Of a DNA stretch of 64,000 nucleotides, positions 52,281 to 61,253 are shown one piece after another; positions within the stretch are counted from its first letter, which is position 1, and every line of letters starts with the position of its first letter. A program made the position numbers and the translations under genes. The notes below the pieces were generated by a model that saw only the letters and a list, made by a program, of their open reading frames with translations, made no database searches and was not told the DNA's origin. The DNA comes from NORP110 sp051251595. GTDB lineage: Bacteria > Pseudomonadota > Alphaproteobacteria > Rhodobacterales > Rhodobacteraceae. The DNA is taken from assembly GCA_051251595.1 (NCBI GenBank), contig JBPOFA010000005.1, positions 186,001 through 250,000 on the forward strand. The letters run 5' to 3'.

Positions 52281-53774
52281 ATGACCGGGAAATATGTTCT
52301 AGCGATAGATCAGGGAACAACGTCCAGCCGGGCCATCCTGTTTGATCAGGGGCTAGAGCCTGTCGCCACAGGGCAACAAGAGTTTCGCCAGATCTTCCCC
52401 GCATCGGGTTGGGTTGAACATGACCCGGAAGAAATCTGGTCATCGACGATTGCGGTCTGCAAGGAGGCCATCGCCGCCGCTGCCGCAAATGCGACCGATA
52501 TGGTTGCAATTGGAATCACCAACCAACGGGAAACCGTTTTGGTCTGGGATCGCAAAACAGGCGAGCCCATCCACAATGCGATTGTCTGGCAAGACCGCCG
52601 AACCGCAAAGATCTGTGCTGCATTAAAAGCAGAGGGGCATGAAGAAACCGTTACCGAAAAGACCGGCCTGCTGTTGGACCCGTATTTTTCGGCCTCAAAG
52701 CTGGGCTGGTTGCTGGACAATGTCGATGGCGCACGGGCGCGGGCCGAAGCGGGAGACTTGCTGTTTGGCACGGTTGATACGTTTCTGATCTGGCGCATGA
52801 CCGGCGGGGCTGCGCATGTGACGGATGCAACCAACGCGGCCCGGACTTCGCTTTACAACATTAATGACGGGGTCTGGGATGACGACATGTTGGCGCTGTT
52901 CAATGTGCCGCGTTCCATGCTGCCAGAGGTCAAGGACTGCGCCGCAGAGTTTGGCGTGACCCAAGCAGAGCTGTTTGGGGCCGAAATCCCGATCCTCGGC
53001 GTTGCCGGGGACCAACATGCCGCGACCGTCGGGCAGGCCTGTTTTGAGCCGGGCATGCTCAAGTCCACCTATGGCACCGGTTGCTTTGCGCTGCTCAACA
53101 CCGGGGCGACCCGCGTGCACAGCAAGAACCGGCTGCTTGGCACAATCGCCTATCAACTGGATGGCAAACCCACCTATGCGCTGGAAGGGTCGATATTTGT
53201 TGCCGGGGCCGTGGTGCAATGGCTGCGGGATGGGCTGCAGGTTTTGGAACATGCGTCCGAAACAGCAGATCTGGTAGCGCAGGCGGACCCAAGCGAGGAT
53301 GTGATCATCGTTCCGGCCTTTGTTGGCTTGGGCGCGCCCTATTGGCACGCGGACTGTCGTGGCGCAGTTTATGGCCTGACCCGCAATAGCGGCCGGGCGG
53401 AAATGGCGAAAGCCGCACTGGAAAGCGTCGGGTTTCAGACCCGCGATTTGTTAGAGGCCATGTATGCCGATTGGGATGGCGGTGCTGATCAGCCGGTGTT
53501 GCGCGTCGATGGCGGGATGAGCGCCAATGACTGGGCGATGCAATTCCTCTCTGACATTATCGGTGGCCCTGTGGACCGCCCCAAAGTTCTGGAAACCACC
53601 GCTGTGGGGGCGGCCTGGTTGGCGGGGATGCGGGCCGGGTTCTACCCGTCTCAGGCCGAATTTGCGCAGACCTGGGCGCTAGAGAAACAGTTTGCACCCG
53701 TGATGGGCAAGGATGCTCGTGATCCGAAATACGCCCGGTGGAAACGGGCCGTGGCCGCGACGCTGTCCGTGTAA
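52281..53774 (+). CDS. glpK: Glycerol kinase
   Basis: A 497-residue FGGY kinase phosphorylating glycerol with ATP. ATP-site motif AIDQGTTSSRA, NQRET, WQDRRT, GLLLDPYFSASKL, the Asp-containing GVAGDQHA and the C-terminal LRVDGGMSANDW. ATG 52281 has GGGGAGGA upstream. Divergent from glpR/glpD; no glycerol facilitator or transporter is in the window. Confidence 0.96.
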   Translation: MTGKYVLAIDQGTTSSRAILFDQGLEPVATGQQEFRQIFPASGWVEHDPEEIWSSTIAVCKEAIAAAAANATDMVAIGITNQRETVLVWDRKTGEPIHNAIVWQDRRTAKICAALKAEGHEETVTEKTGLLLDPYFSASKLGWLLDNVDGARARAEAGDLLFGTVDTFLIWRMTGGAAHVTDATNAARTSLYNINDGVWDDDMLALFNVPRSMLPEVKDCAAEFGVTQAELFGAEIPILGVAGDQHAATVGQACFEPGMLKSTYGTGCFALLNTGATRVHSKNRLLGTIAYQLDGKPTYALEGSIFVAGAVVQWLRDGLQVLEHASETADLVAQADPSEDVIIVPAFVGLGAPYWHADCRGAVYGLTRNSGRAEMAKAALESVGFQTRDLLEAMYADWDGGADQPVLRVDGGMSANDWAMQFLSDIIGGPVDRPKVLETTAVGAAWLAGMRAGFYPSQAEFAQTWALEKQFAPVMGKDARDPKYARWKRAVAATLSV

Positions 53775-53828
53775 ACTTCGGCTGCTCGCACGTTTCCCGA
53801 CAATGGCGCTCAAAGACGGCTTGTTGAA

Positions 53829-53855
53829 CCTGCGATTTCTTGGCAAGAAAGCAGG
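53829..53855. promoter_or_regulatory. Palindrome upstream of xylA (site 1)
   Basis: TTTCTT-GGC-AAGAAA (53836-53850) is a perfect palindrome, flanked by a second complementary pair CCTGC/GCAGG (53829-53833 and 53851-53855). It could be a repressor operator, or a hairpin after glpK; the lack of a T-run disfavours a terminator. Confidence 0.4.
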
Positions 53856-53892
53856 CAAGGGAGCTGTATTCATTAAACAGCATTAGGAATGC

Positions 53893-53909
53893 GCCGACAC
53901 GTTGTCGGC
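53893..53909. promoter_or_regulatory. Palindrome upstream of xylA (site 2)
   Basis: GCCGACA-CGT-TGTCGGC is a perfect 7-bp inverted repeat with a 3-bp spacer, 50 bp before the xylA start. Symmetric and compact, as LacI-type operators are; the regulator is not in the window. Confidence 0.4.
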
Positions 53910-53958
53910 CGATGACGGGTGGTTCATTGAGATGCCCGCAAACACATAGAGGATGAAC

Positions 53959-55263
53959 ATGACTGATTTCTTTGAGGGTATTCCAAAGATCAAATACGAA
54001 GGGCCGGAGTCTGACAACGAATTCGCCTATCGCCATTACAATGCTGACGAAGTCATCATGGGCAAGCGCATGGAAGACCATTTGCGGTTTTCAATCGCCT
54101 ACTGGCACAGCTTTGCCTATGAGGGCGGCGATCCATTTGGGGGGCGCACCTTTGAACGGCCTTGGTATGGCAGCACGATGGATCTTGCACGGCTCAAGGC
54201 GGATGCGGCATTCGAGATGTTCGACATTCTGGACGCGCCGTTCTTTGCCTTCCACGATTTTGACGTCCGCCCCGAGGGCGACAGCTTTGCCGAAAGCCGC
54301 CGCAATCTGGAAGAGATCGTCGACTATTTCGCGGGCAAAATGGAAAACAGCAAAACCAAACTGCTGTGGGGCACCGCCAATATGTTCACAGACCGCCGCT
54401 GGATGGCGGGGGCTGCAACAAACCCTGATCCAGACGTGTTTGCCTATGCCGCTGCGAGCGTGAAATCCTGTCTGGACGCAACCCACAAACTGGGCGGTGC
54501 GAACTATGTTCTTTGGGGTGGTCGTGAAGGTTATGAATCCCTGGTCAACACGGATCTTGGCCGCGAGGCGGAACAGGCTGCGCGCTTCTTGCATATGGTT
54601 GTCGATTACAAAAACAAGATCGGCTACAAGGGCCAGATCCTGATCGAACCAAAGCCGCAGGAACCTTCGAAACACCAGTATGACTATGACGTCGCCACCA
54701 TCTATGGCTTTTTGAAACGCTTCGGTTTGGAAAATGACGTCAAGCTGAACATCGAACAAGGGCACGCCATTCTGGCCGGTCATTCCTTTGACCATGAGCT
54801 GGCCCTGGCCGGGTCGCTGGACATGTTGGGTTCGATTGATATGAACCGCAACGACTATCAGTCTGGTTGGGACACGGACCAGTTCCCCAACAACGTGCCG
54901 GAAGTCATGTTGGCCTATTACGAGGTGCTCAGGGCAGGCGGGTTCACGCAAGGTGGAACCAACTTTGACAGCCGTGTGCGTCGTCAATCGCTGGATGCCG
55001 AAGATCTGATCCTGTCCCATGTTGGGGCAATGGACGTTTGTGCGCGCGGGATGAAAGCGGCGGCGGCCATGTTGGAAGACGGCAAGCTGGAAGCGGCCCG
55101 CGCCGAGCGTTACGCCGGTTGGGATACGGCCGAGGCCAAGGCGATGCTGGACAGCGGAAAGCTGGACGATATTGCTGCGCGCGTAGAGGCCGAAGGCATC
55201 AACCCGCAGCCGCGGTCCGGGCGTCAGGAACGGCTGGAAAACCTGATCAACCGCTACGTCTGA
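53959..55263 (+). CDS. xylA: Xylose isomerase
   Basis: Converts D-xylose to D-xylulose (and glucose to fructose) with two divalent metals. 434 residues, class II length. Visible: WHSFAYEGGDPFG, FAFHDFDVRPEG (catalytic His and Asp), LWGGREGYE, LIEPKPQEPSKHQYDYD and GSIDMNRNDYQSGWDTDQFP for metal binding. ATG 53959 with AGAGG 6 bases upstream is preferred to ATG 53953. No xylulokinase or xylose transporter lies in the window. Confidence 0.95.
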   Translation: MTDFFEGIPKIKYEGPESDNEFAYRHYNADEVIMGKRMEDHLRFSIAYWHSFAYEGGDPFGGRTFERPWYGSTMDLARLKADAAFEMFDILDAPFFAFHDFDVRPEGDSFAESRRNLEEIVDYFAGKMENSKTKLLWGTANMFTDRRWMAGAATNPDPDVFAYAAASVKSCLDATHKLGGANYVLWGGREGYESLVNTDLGREAEQAARFLHMVVDYKNKIGYKGQILIEPKPQEPSKHQYDYDVATIYGFLKRFGLENDVKLNIEQGHAILAGHSFDHELALAGSLDMLGSIDMNRNDYQSGWDTDQFPNNVPEVMLAYYEVLRAGGFTQGGTNFDSRVRRQSLDAEDLILSHVGAMDVCARGMKAAAAMLEDGKLEAARAERYAGWDTAEAKAMLDSGKLDDIAARVEAEGINPQPRSGRQERLENLINRYV

Positions 55264-55280
55264 TCGCAAGACTTTGAAAC

Positions 55281-55312
55281 GGCCCGCTTCGGAAACGAGG
55301 CGGGCCTTTTTT
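55281..55312 (+). terminator. Intrinsic terminator after xylA
   Basis: An 11-bp stem with one T-G pair (55281-55291 with 55296-55306), a GAAA loop and six T. Located 17 bp after the xylA stop. Confidence 0.9.
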
Positions 55313-55451
55313 GTATTTGGGGCAGGCAAAAGCGCGGTTTCTTTTGCGCCGCCGCCCGTTGGCCGCCGCAGCATTTGACAGGCGCGGCAGAAGCTGAGAC
55401 CACATCCTATAGGGGCGTGGTCGATTCCGAGTCGCCGTTTTAGGATGTGGA

Positions 55452-56621
55452 ATGCAAATGGCTGCTGTTGGTGTCGTCGAAGGCAATCTTACAACAGAAA
55501 AAGGCGTATTTGGCCGACGGAAGGCCTTGCGGGCGCTCATGTGCCTTTTCTTTCTGGGTACGCTTGCGGCCTGCAGCCCGGCGCCAGATCTGATCGGTGT
55601 CGACAACCCCAATGTTCCGGTCGAGTCTGTCAGTCAGGCGAAAAAGCACATGGTGTTTCTGGCAACCACCCGCGAAGCCTCAGAGGCGGTCGGCGCCTTT
55701 TATTCGGCAGAACGTGCGCCGGAATTGGGCCTCGCTTCTGTCGTTGTGTCGGTTCCGCCGACCCATGTCGTGGGCGAACTGGAGCGCCCAAAGCAGTTGC
55801 CGCCCGACCCGACCAAAGAATTCGCGGTGATCGACCCGACCGTCTATGCAACAGAAAAGGCTTTTGTTGCATCGGTAAACCGAGAGCTTGCAAAACGCCC
55901 CCGCGGGCAAAGAAATATTTTGGTCTTTGTTCACGGGTATAACAACACCACCAGTGACGCGATTTTGCGCCTTGGCCAATTTGTCGAAGACACGGGATTT
56001 CAAGGGGTCCCCGTGCTGTTCGACTGGGCCTCTGCCGCGAAGATTTCACGCTATGTCTATGACATGAACAGTGCCCTCATTGCCCGCCCCAAGGTTCAGG
56101 ATTTGCGTTGGATTTTGTCCCGGACGCATGCTGAAAAATATGATGTTTTTGCCCATTCCATGGGGGCTTTTCTGATTATGGAAGCGATGCGTGATCAGGC
56201 GCAATCAGGCCAGCTGGATCCAGAGGGGAAATTGAACGGCGTTGTGCTGGCCTCGCCCGACATCGACATAGATTTGTTCCGTTCACAGATGGCAGATGTC
56301 GACACCAAGTTCGACAGGTTCTTTGTGTTGCTCTCAAAAGATGATGAAGCCCTGAAATTCTCTCGGCGCATCGCGGGCGGGGTCGACCGCGTCGGTGCGG
56401 CGGATGCGGACGAACTGGCGAGGCTTGGGGTCATTGCGATTGATCTGTCTGACATCGAAGATTCATCGTCTGGCACGCATTCGAAATTTGCTGGCTCACC
56501 AGAGGTCGTAAAGTTTATCGGTGAGGGCATGAACCGTTCCCGAATTTTCAATCGAAGCAGTATTTCGACGGAATTGAATGACATGTTGTCTGGCGTTCCA
56601 ATTCGCGTTGCGTTTGAGTGA
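55452..56621 (+). CDS. Alpha/beta hydrolase of the DUF900 type, probable lipoprotein
   Basis: Up to 389 residues. After a long basic N-terminus comes a hydrophobic stretch ending LAAC-S, a lipobox, so the mature protein probably starts at that Cys (about residue 41). The hydrolase domain shows ILVFVHGYNNTTSDA, FDWAS and the nucleophile region DVFAHSMGAFL, with the DUF900 pattern. A start at ATG 55539 would give a shorter signal sequence; the start is uncertain. Substrate unknown. It lies alone between xylA and a convergent reductase. Confidence 0.8.
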   Translation: MQMAAVGVVEGNLTTEKGVFGRRKALRALMCLFFLGTLAACSPAPDLIGVDNPNVPVESVSQAKKHMVFLATTREASEAVGAFYSAERAPELGLASVVVSVPPTHVVGELERPKQLPPDPTKEFAVIDPTVYATEKAFVASVNRELAKRPRGQRNILVFVHGYNNTTSDAILRLGQFVEDTGFQGVPVLFDWASAAKISRYVYDMNSALIARPKVQDLRWILSRTHAEKYDVFAHSMGAFLIMEAMRDQAQSGQLDPEGKLNGVVLASPDIDIDLFRSQMADVDTKFDRFFVLLSKDDEALKFSRRIAGGVDRVGAADADELARLGVIAIDLSDIEDSSSGTHSKFAGSPEVVKFIGEGMNRSRIFNRSSISTELNDMLSGVPIRVAFE

Positions 56622-56879
56622 TCAATGACCTGCGGCGCGCGTGAACCCGGCGTTGCTGTGGCATGGTGGCCTCTGCCTTGGGCGCCATTCGATGTGTATG
56701 GCACCGTTTTAGCAGCAGTTTCGCGAATCGATAGGTAAAGGATTGAAACCGTTACGTTTCTGCCGGTCTGCGATGCGTCTGCAAAGTGTATGCCAAACGT
56801 ATGGCAGCTTGTCGGCCATTTCGCGGGTTAAGGCCCCGCGCGGTTGCCCTCAACAGGGGGATGCCCTGAACCGAGATGG

Positions 56880-57413
56880 TCACAACACTCTGTAACGCGC
56901 GTTGACCAGACCGGAAGGAAAGGTGTTTGATTCCAGCAGTTCTAAGTCCAGATCAGTTTTCAGCGCGCCAAACATCCGTTTTCCGTCTCCGATCAGGATT
57001 GGAACAATGGTGATGCTCATATCCACAACAAGCCCATCCCGAAGGAAGCTTTGGATGATTTTCCCGCCGTCGATATAGGCGCGTTCCCAACCTTGTTCGG
57101 ATAGGGAGTTCATCAACTCTTGCGGGGATTGGCGGCTGATCCGGACTTTGTCTTGCAGATCTTTGGGAATGTCTTGCTGTGCCAGGGTCTGGCTGAGCAC
57201 CACCACAGGTTTTTCATAAGGCCACGCGCCAAAGCTGAGCGCGTTGCGAAAAGACCCGCTGCCCATGACCAGCCCGTCAACAGACGCCATGAACGCATCA
57301 TAACCGTGATCTTCGCCTTCGGTTTTTTGTTTCATCAGCCAGTCAAGGCCATCATCGGGGCGGGTTATGAAGCCATCCAGGCTCATCGCCATGAACATGT
57401 GTCCTGTGGTCAT
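56880..57413 (-). CDS. Dihydrofolate reductase family protein (RibD C-terminal type)
   Basis: A 177-residue protein of the RibD_C/DHFR-like fold: N-terminal MFMAMSLDGFITRPDDGLDWL, GLVMGSGSFRNAL, KPVVVLSQTL, then AYIDGGKIIQSFLRDGLVVDMSITIVPILIGDG shown here only in part (YIDGG, PILIGDG). It binds NADPH in related proteins; the physiological substrate is not known. Transcribed as a single gene or with the transporter upstream (64 bp gap). Confidence 0.85.
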   Translation of the reverse strand: MTTGHMFMAMSLDGFITRPDDGLDWLMKQKTEGEDHGYDAFMASVDGLVMGSGSFRNALSFGAWPYEKPVVVLSQTLAQQDIPKDLQDKVRISRQSPQELMNSLSEQGWERAYIDGGKIIQSFLRDGLVVDMSITIVPILIGDGKRMFGALKTDLDLELLESNTFPSGLVNARYRVL

Positions 57414-57477
57414 AACATTTCTCCTGTATGTCTGCGTGTCATGATTGATTTGGTTCCGTGATCATGAGGGACCTGTT

Positions 57478-58380
57478 TTAGGCCAACCAGGCCAGGGACA
57501 AGAGCGACAGGAAGGATGTCCAGATCACCACAGGTGCGATCTGATCCGTGCGCACCCCGTGCAGCATGGCAAGCGAAAAGGCCATGGCCCCGGAAGGACC
57601 CGCAGCGGTCAGCACCAAAAGCGTGTTCCAAGAGTCGGGACGCTGGCCAATATGCAGGGCGGCCCAGATGAGCAGGGGAAAGACCAGTAGTTTCAGCGCA
57701 GAGATCGTGGTGATTGTCACCGTGGGTTTGATCGCGTGGCTGGACAGGATCACCCCTAAGGCAAACAGCGTCAGCGGCGCGGCCCCGACCCCGGCAAAAT
57801 GCGCGGCGGTCAGAATGGGTTCTGACAGGGTGATGTTCAAAAGGTTGGTGATCAGACCCAGGGCGATTGCAATCAGGATCGGATTGGACAGGACCCGGCG
57901 AAAGGATTGCGCCGCAGAGGCCTGACGGTTGGCCATCAAATCCGTTGTCACGATGAAGAAGGCAAAGCTGACTGCGGAATCCCAGGCCACAAGGCTGGAA
58001 ATGGGCAGGGCTGCGGTTTCTCCGTAAATCAGGAATGATATCGGCCAGATGTAAAGCAGCGTGTTCACAAAGATCGTCGCCATGGCCAGCAACCAGGCTT
58101 CTATCATGTCGCGTCGCAACAGGCGCCGGGCGACATTGTATGCGATCAGGAACATGACGATCTGACAGCCAGCATAAAGCCCGATCGCGTCCACACGGAA
58201 CTCTGCCCAGTTGATCTTGTTGATCAGCGGGAAAATCAGGGCCGGTTGAAGCACCAGAAAGGCGACGCGGTTGATGGCGGCGGCTTCGGATTTTGACATT
58301 TTGCCCATGCGCCCCAGAACAAAGCCAAGTGCCAGCATCGCAAAGATCGGCAGGATGTTATGGGTCAGAACGTGCAGCAT
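57478..58380 (-). CDS. AEC family transporter
   Basis: A 300-residue membrane protein with ten predicted helices and the AEC (auxin efflux carrier) pattern: ILPIFAMLALGFVLGRMGKM at the N-terminus, the two-fold repeat, FALGVILSS and TAAGPSGAMAFSLAMLHGV near the C-terminus. Substrates in the family include malonate, malate and other anions. It stands beside the DHFR-like gene. Confidence 0.87.
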   Translation of the reverse strand: MLHVLTHNILPIFAMLALGFVLGRMGKMSKSEAAAINRVAFLVLQPALIFPLINKINWAEFRVDAIGLYAGCQIVMFLIAYNVARRLLRRDMIEAWLLAMATIFVNTLLYIWPISFLIYGETAALPISSLVAWDSAVSFAFFIVTTDLMANRQASAAQSFRRVLSNPILIAIALGLITNLLNITLSEPILTAAHFAGVGAAPLTLFALGVILSSHAIKPTVTITTISALKLLVFPLLIWAALHIGQRPDSWNTLLVLTAAGPSGAMAFSLAMLHGVRTDQIAPVVIWTSFLSLLSLAWLA

Positions 58381-58631
58381 GGATGCGTTTCATCTCAAAA
58401 GCCCTGCTGATGGGGCAAGACTGGAATGTGGTTTACGTCGGTCGTGGGACTGTGGACGCGCCGCCCGGTAAGGGCAAGACGGTTTTTGGATGCCGCGCCG
58501 CAGGCCGGATCTTGACGAAACGCTGGGCGTTGGGTGGCGGTGCTGGTGCTTGTAGGGAAGTGGGGCATGTCAGGAAACTGTTGGGTTTGAGGGGATGATC
58601 CGCTAGGCTTTGGGCCTGGATTGGGGGGATC

Positions 58632-59729
58632 ATGAATACGATAAAAGCAGTCACCGCGCGGCATTTTAAGATACCTTTGAGAGAGGTTTTGGTCGACGCC
58701 AAGCACGGCGATCATTCGCATTTCGAACTGATCACAGTCACAGTGCAGTTGTCGGACGGGTCAGAGGGCACCGGGTACACCTATACCGGCGGGCGTGGCG
58801 GGCATGCGATCGTCGCGATGATCCGCCATGATCTTGCGCCGTTCCTGTTGGGGCGCGATGGGGACAGCGTTGAAGAGATCAACGATGCGATGCAATGGCA
58901 CATTCACTACGTTGGGCGGGGCGGCATTGCGTCTTTTGCGATTTCGGCGATTGATATTGCCTTGTGGGATCTTCGCGGCAAGGCGCAGCATCTGCCGCTT
59001 TGGAAATTGGCAGGCGGTGCGGGGGATCGATGCAAGGCCTATGGCGGCGGGATTGATCTGAACTTTACTTTGGACAAGTTGGTGGAACAAACCCAAGGCT
59101 TTCTGGCGCGTGGTTTGAACGGTGTGAAGATCAAGGTCGGGTTGCCGGATCTGCAAGAGGATCTGGCGCGGGCTGGGGCGATCCGCTCTGTCATTGGGGC
59201 AGACCGGGCGTTGATGGTGGATGCAAACTATTCCATGGGGCTGGATCAAGCCATTCAGGCGGCCAACGGGTTCAAGGAACATGGGGTGCTTTGGTTCGAA
59301 GAGCCGATCCTGCCAGACGAATACAAAGGCTATGCCCGGATTGCTGCGGCCACCGGAGTGCCGCTGGCCATGGGGGAAAACCTGCACACGATCCATGAAT
59401 TCGATATGGCCTTTGCGGATGCGGGGTTGAGTTTCATTCAGCCCGATGCGTCCAATTGCGGCGGCATTACCGGCTGGTTGGCCGTGGCAGAACGGGCGGA
59501 AAAGGCCGGCATCCCGATTTGCAGCCATGGCATGCAAGAGCTGCATGTGGGCCTGGTTTCTGCGCGACCCAATGCCGGTTGGCTAGAGGTGCACAGTTTT
59601 CCGATAGAGGAGTACACGACGCGCCCGCTGGTGATCGAGGATCATTTGGCTGTCGCTTCGGATGCGCCGGGGATTGGTGTGAGTTTTGACTGGGACAAGC
59701 TGGCAGAATTTGACGTCTCGGCGCGCTGA
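58632..59729 (+). CDS. Mandelate racemase/muconate lactonizing enzyme family dehydratase (galactarate/talarate-like)
   Basis: A 365-residue enolase-superfamily enzyme: N-terminal capping domain, then a (beta/alpha)7-beta barrel with the KxK motif GVKIKVG, metal ligands in VDANYSM, EEPI and GENLH, and the C-terminal His of SHGMQELHV. This combination is that of sugar-acid dehydratases such as galactarate/talarate dehydratase. It may supply the 5-dehydro-4-deoxyglucarate used by KdgD (61254), which is encoded 1.5 kb away; the exact acid is uncertain. Confidence 0.85.
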   Translation: MNTIKAVTARHFKIPLREVLVDAKHGDHSHFELITVTVQLSDGSEGTGYTYTGGRGGHAIVAMIRHDLAPFLLGRDGDSVEEINDAMQWHIHYVGRGGIASFAISAIDIALWDLRGKAQHLPLWKLAGGAGDRCKAYGGGIDLNFTLDKLVEQTQGFLARGLNGVKIKVGLPDLQEDLARAGAIRSVIGADRALMVDANYSMGLDQAIQAANGFKEHGVLWFEEPILPDEYKGYARIAAATGVPLAMGENLHTIHEFDMAFADAGLSFIQPDASNCGGITGWLAVAERAEKAGIPICSHGMQELHVGLVSARPNAGWLEVHSFPIEEYTTRPLVIEDHLAVASDAPGIGVSFDWDKLAEFDVSAR

Positions 59730-59826
59730 ACCGGTTCGGCTGGGTTGAAATTTTGGGGTGGTGGTTGAAGGTCGCTTTTGCGGTGTTACATAAACACGAG
59801 TTTACCCTGAACAAGAAGACAACATC

Positions 59827-60666
59827 ATGACCACATATACCCCACCAGATAAATGGATTTGGGACACGGAAAACGGCGGCACATTTGCCGGCACGAACCG
59901 CCCAATCGCCGGGCCTACCCATGACAAAGAGCTGCCTGTGGGCAAGCATCCTTTGCAGCTGTATTCCCAAGGGACGCCGAACGGGGTCAAAGTGACCGTG
60001 ATGCTGGAAGAGCTGTTAGAGGCCGGGCATGACGCTGAATATGATGCCTGGTTGATCCAGATCGGCAAAGGCGACCAGTTTGGGTCTGGCTTTGTAGAGA
60101 TCAACCCAAACTCTAAAATCCCGGCTATGCTGGATCGTGACACCGGATTGCGGGTTTTTGAATCCGCCTCAATCCTGATGTATCTGGCCGAGAAATTCGG
60201 TGCTTTTCTACCGACAGCGGGCAAGGAACGGACCGAAACACTGAACTGGTTGTTCTGGTTGCAGGGTTCTGCCCCTTATCTGGGTGGTGGTTTTGGCCAT
60301 TTTTACGCCTATGCGCCTGAGAAATTCGAATATGCGATCAACCGCTACGCGATGGAGGTGAAGCGTCAGCTGGACGTTTTGGATCAGCATTTGGCGGATC
60401 ATCGTTTTCTGGCAGGTGACATTTATACCATTGCGGATATGGCAACGGCACCGTGGTACGGCAACGTGGTTCGTGGGAAGTCCTACAATGCCGGAGCTTT
60501 CCTGGATGTCGACATCTACAAGAACGTCATTCGCTGGATGGACGAGGTCGCAGCGCGTCCTGGCTATATCCGGGGCGCGATGGTGAACCGCACGGGTGGC
60601 GATCCGGACCGGCAATTGGCCGAGCGTCACGATGCCAGCGACTTTGATGGCAAGCTGCTGGACTAA
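59827..60666 (+). CDS. yghU: Glutathione S-transferase, YghU-like
   Basis: A 279-residue Nu-class GST-like protein with a long N-terminus (DKWIWDTENGGTFAGTNRPIAGPTH), the thioredoxin-like domain with QLYSQGTPNGVKVTVMLEE and KIPAMLD, SASILMYLAEKFG, and the helical C-terminal domain (LAGDIYTIADMATAPWYG). YghU acts as a disulfide-bond reductase with two glutathione molecules and lacks the usual catalytic Cys. Full length. Confidence 0.92.
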   Translation: MTTYTPPDKWIWDTENGGTFAGTNRPIAGPTHDKELPVGKHPLQLYSQGTPNGVKVTVMLEELLEAGHDAEYDAWLIQIGKGDQFGSGFVEINPNSKIPAMLDRDTGLRVFESASILMYLAEKFGAFLPTAGKERTETLNWLFWLQGSAPYLGGGFGHFYAYAPEKFEYAINRYAMEVKRQLDVLDQHLADHRFLAGDIYTIADMATAPWYGNVVRGKSYNAGAFLDVDIYKNVIRWMDEVAARPGYIRGAMVNRTGGDPDRQLAERHDASDFDGKLLD

Positions 60667-60830
60667 CCTGCGGCACCTAGTTTGAGCGGGCTCTGAGCTG
60701 CGCGACCCTTTTGCAGTGATGCAACAGTCCCATGCCGCGTTGCGGCGTGGGTATTGTGCAAGCGCAGCAATTTCCGCTATGCTGAAGGGGATCACGCTAA
60801 ATTCAAGCCAGAGCAACTCAGGACACTGCC

Positions 60831-61118
60831 ATGACCAAACTCAATATTGATGACGCCAAGATCCGCGAAACTGCATATCTGATGTGGCTGGACGAAGGTC
60901 AGCCAGAAGGACGCGATCAGGAACATTGGCTTAAGGCGATTGATGCGCTGACACCAGCGACACCAAAGGCCAAAGCAAAACGCAAGGCCCCGGCAAAGGC
61001 GAAAGCCGCGCCCAAGGCAAAGGCCGCCCCGAAGGCCAAAGCTGCCGCGCCGAAGACCAAGACAACTGCTGCAAAGAAACCACGTGCGGCGGCGGCCAAG
61101 AAAGCCACCAAAGCCTGA
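60831..61118 (+). CDS. DUF2934 protein with a basic, histone H1-like tail
   Basis: A 95-residue protein. Residues about 10-40 form the DUF2934 unit (IRETAYLMWLDEGQPEGRDQEHWLKA). Residues about 45-95 are a low-complexity tail of Lys, Ala and Pro with repeats of Ala-Lys-Ala-Ala-Pro-Lys type, similar to bacterial histone H1-like proteins, suggesting DNA or RNA binding (inference). A terminator follows the stop. Confidence 0.82.
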   Translation: MTKLNIDDAKIRETAYLMWLDEGQPEGRDQEHWLKAIDALTPATPKAKAKRKAPAKAKAAPKAKAAPKAKAAAPKTKTTAAKKPRAAAAKKATKA

Positions 61119-61138
61119 CATCGGGCTGTAAGGGGTTG

Positions 61139-61172
61139 GAAAGGGCGCACTTGCTGGTGCGCCTTTTCGTTT
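61139..61172 (+). terminator. Intrinsic terminator after the DUF2934 gene
   Basis: A 12-bp stem with one G-T pair (61139-61150 with 61157-61168), 6-base loop and a CGTTTTT tail. Confidence 0.8.
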
Positions 61173-61192
61173 TTCGACACCCCATGGATCAC

Positions 61193-61226
61193 AAAAAAGC
61201 AGACCCGACGCGCGCCGGATCTGCTT
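61193..61226 (-). terminator. Intrinsic terminator of kdgD
   Basis: Reading the minus strand, an 11-bp stem with one T-G pair (61226-61216 with 61207-61197), an 8-base loop, then a run of T. It lies 28 bp after the kdgD stop. Confidence 0.8.
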
Positions 61227-61253
61227 GTACTTAGGTTTGGGAGGGTCGTTGGT

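Noticed and set aside
54091..55374. 427-codon minus-strand frame antisense to xylA
   Set aside because: xylA is certain; the antisense product has no recognisable domain.
56622..56879. Possible gene or regulatory structure between the hydrolase and reductase genes
   Set aside because: Only a short shadow frame and a weak GCC/GGC repeat are seen; nothing supportable.
58293..58598. Possible small gene in the 250 bp between the AEC transporter and the dehydratase genes
   Set aside because: Starts inside the transporter gene, Gly/Arg-rich, no ribosome binding site. I see no other feature in 58381-58631.
60729..60751. 10-bp hairpin between yghU and the DUF2934 gene as a terminator
   Set aside because: No T-run follows, and it could equally lie in the leader of the next gene; function unclear.
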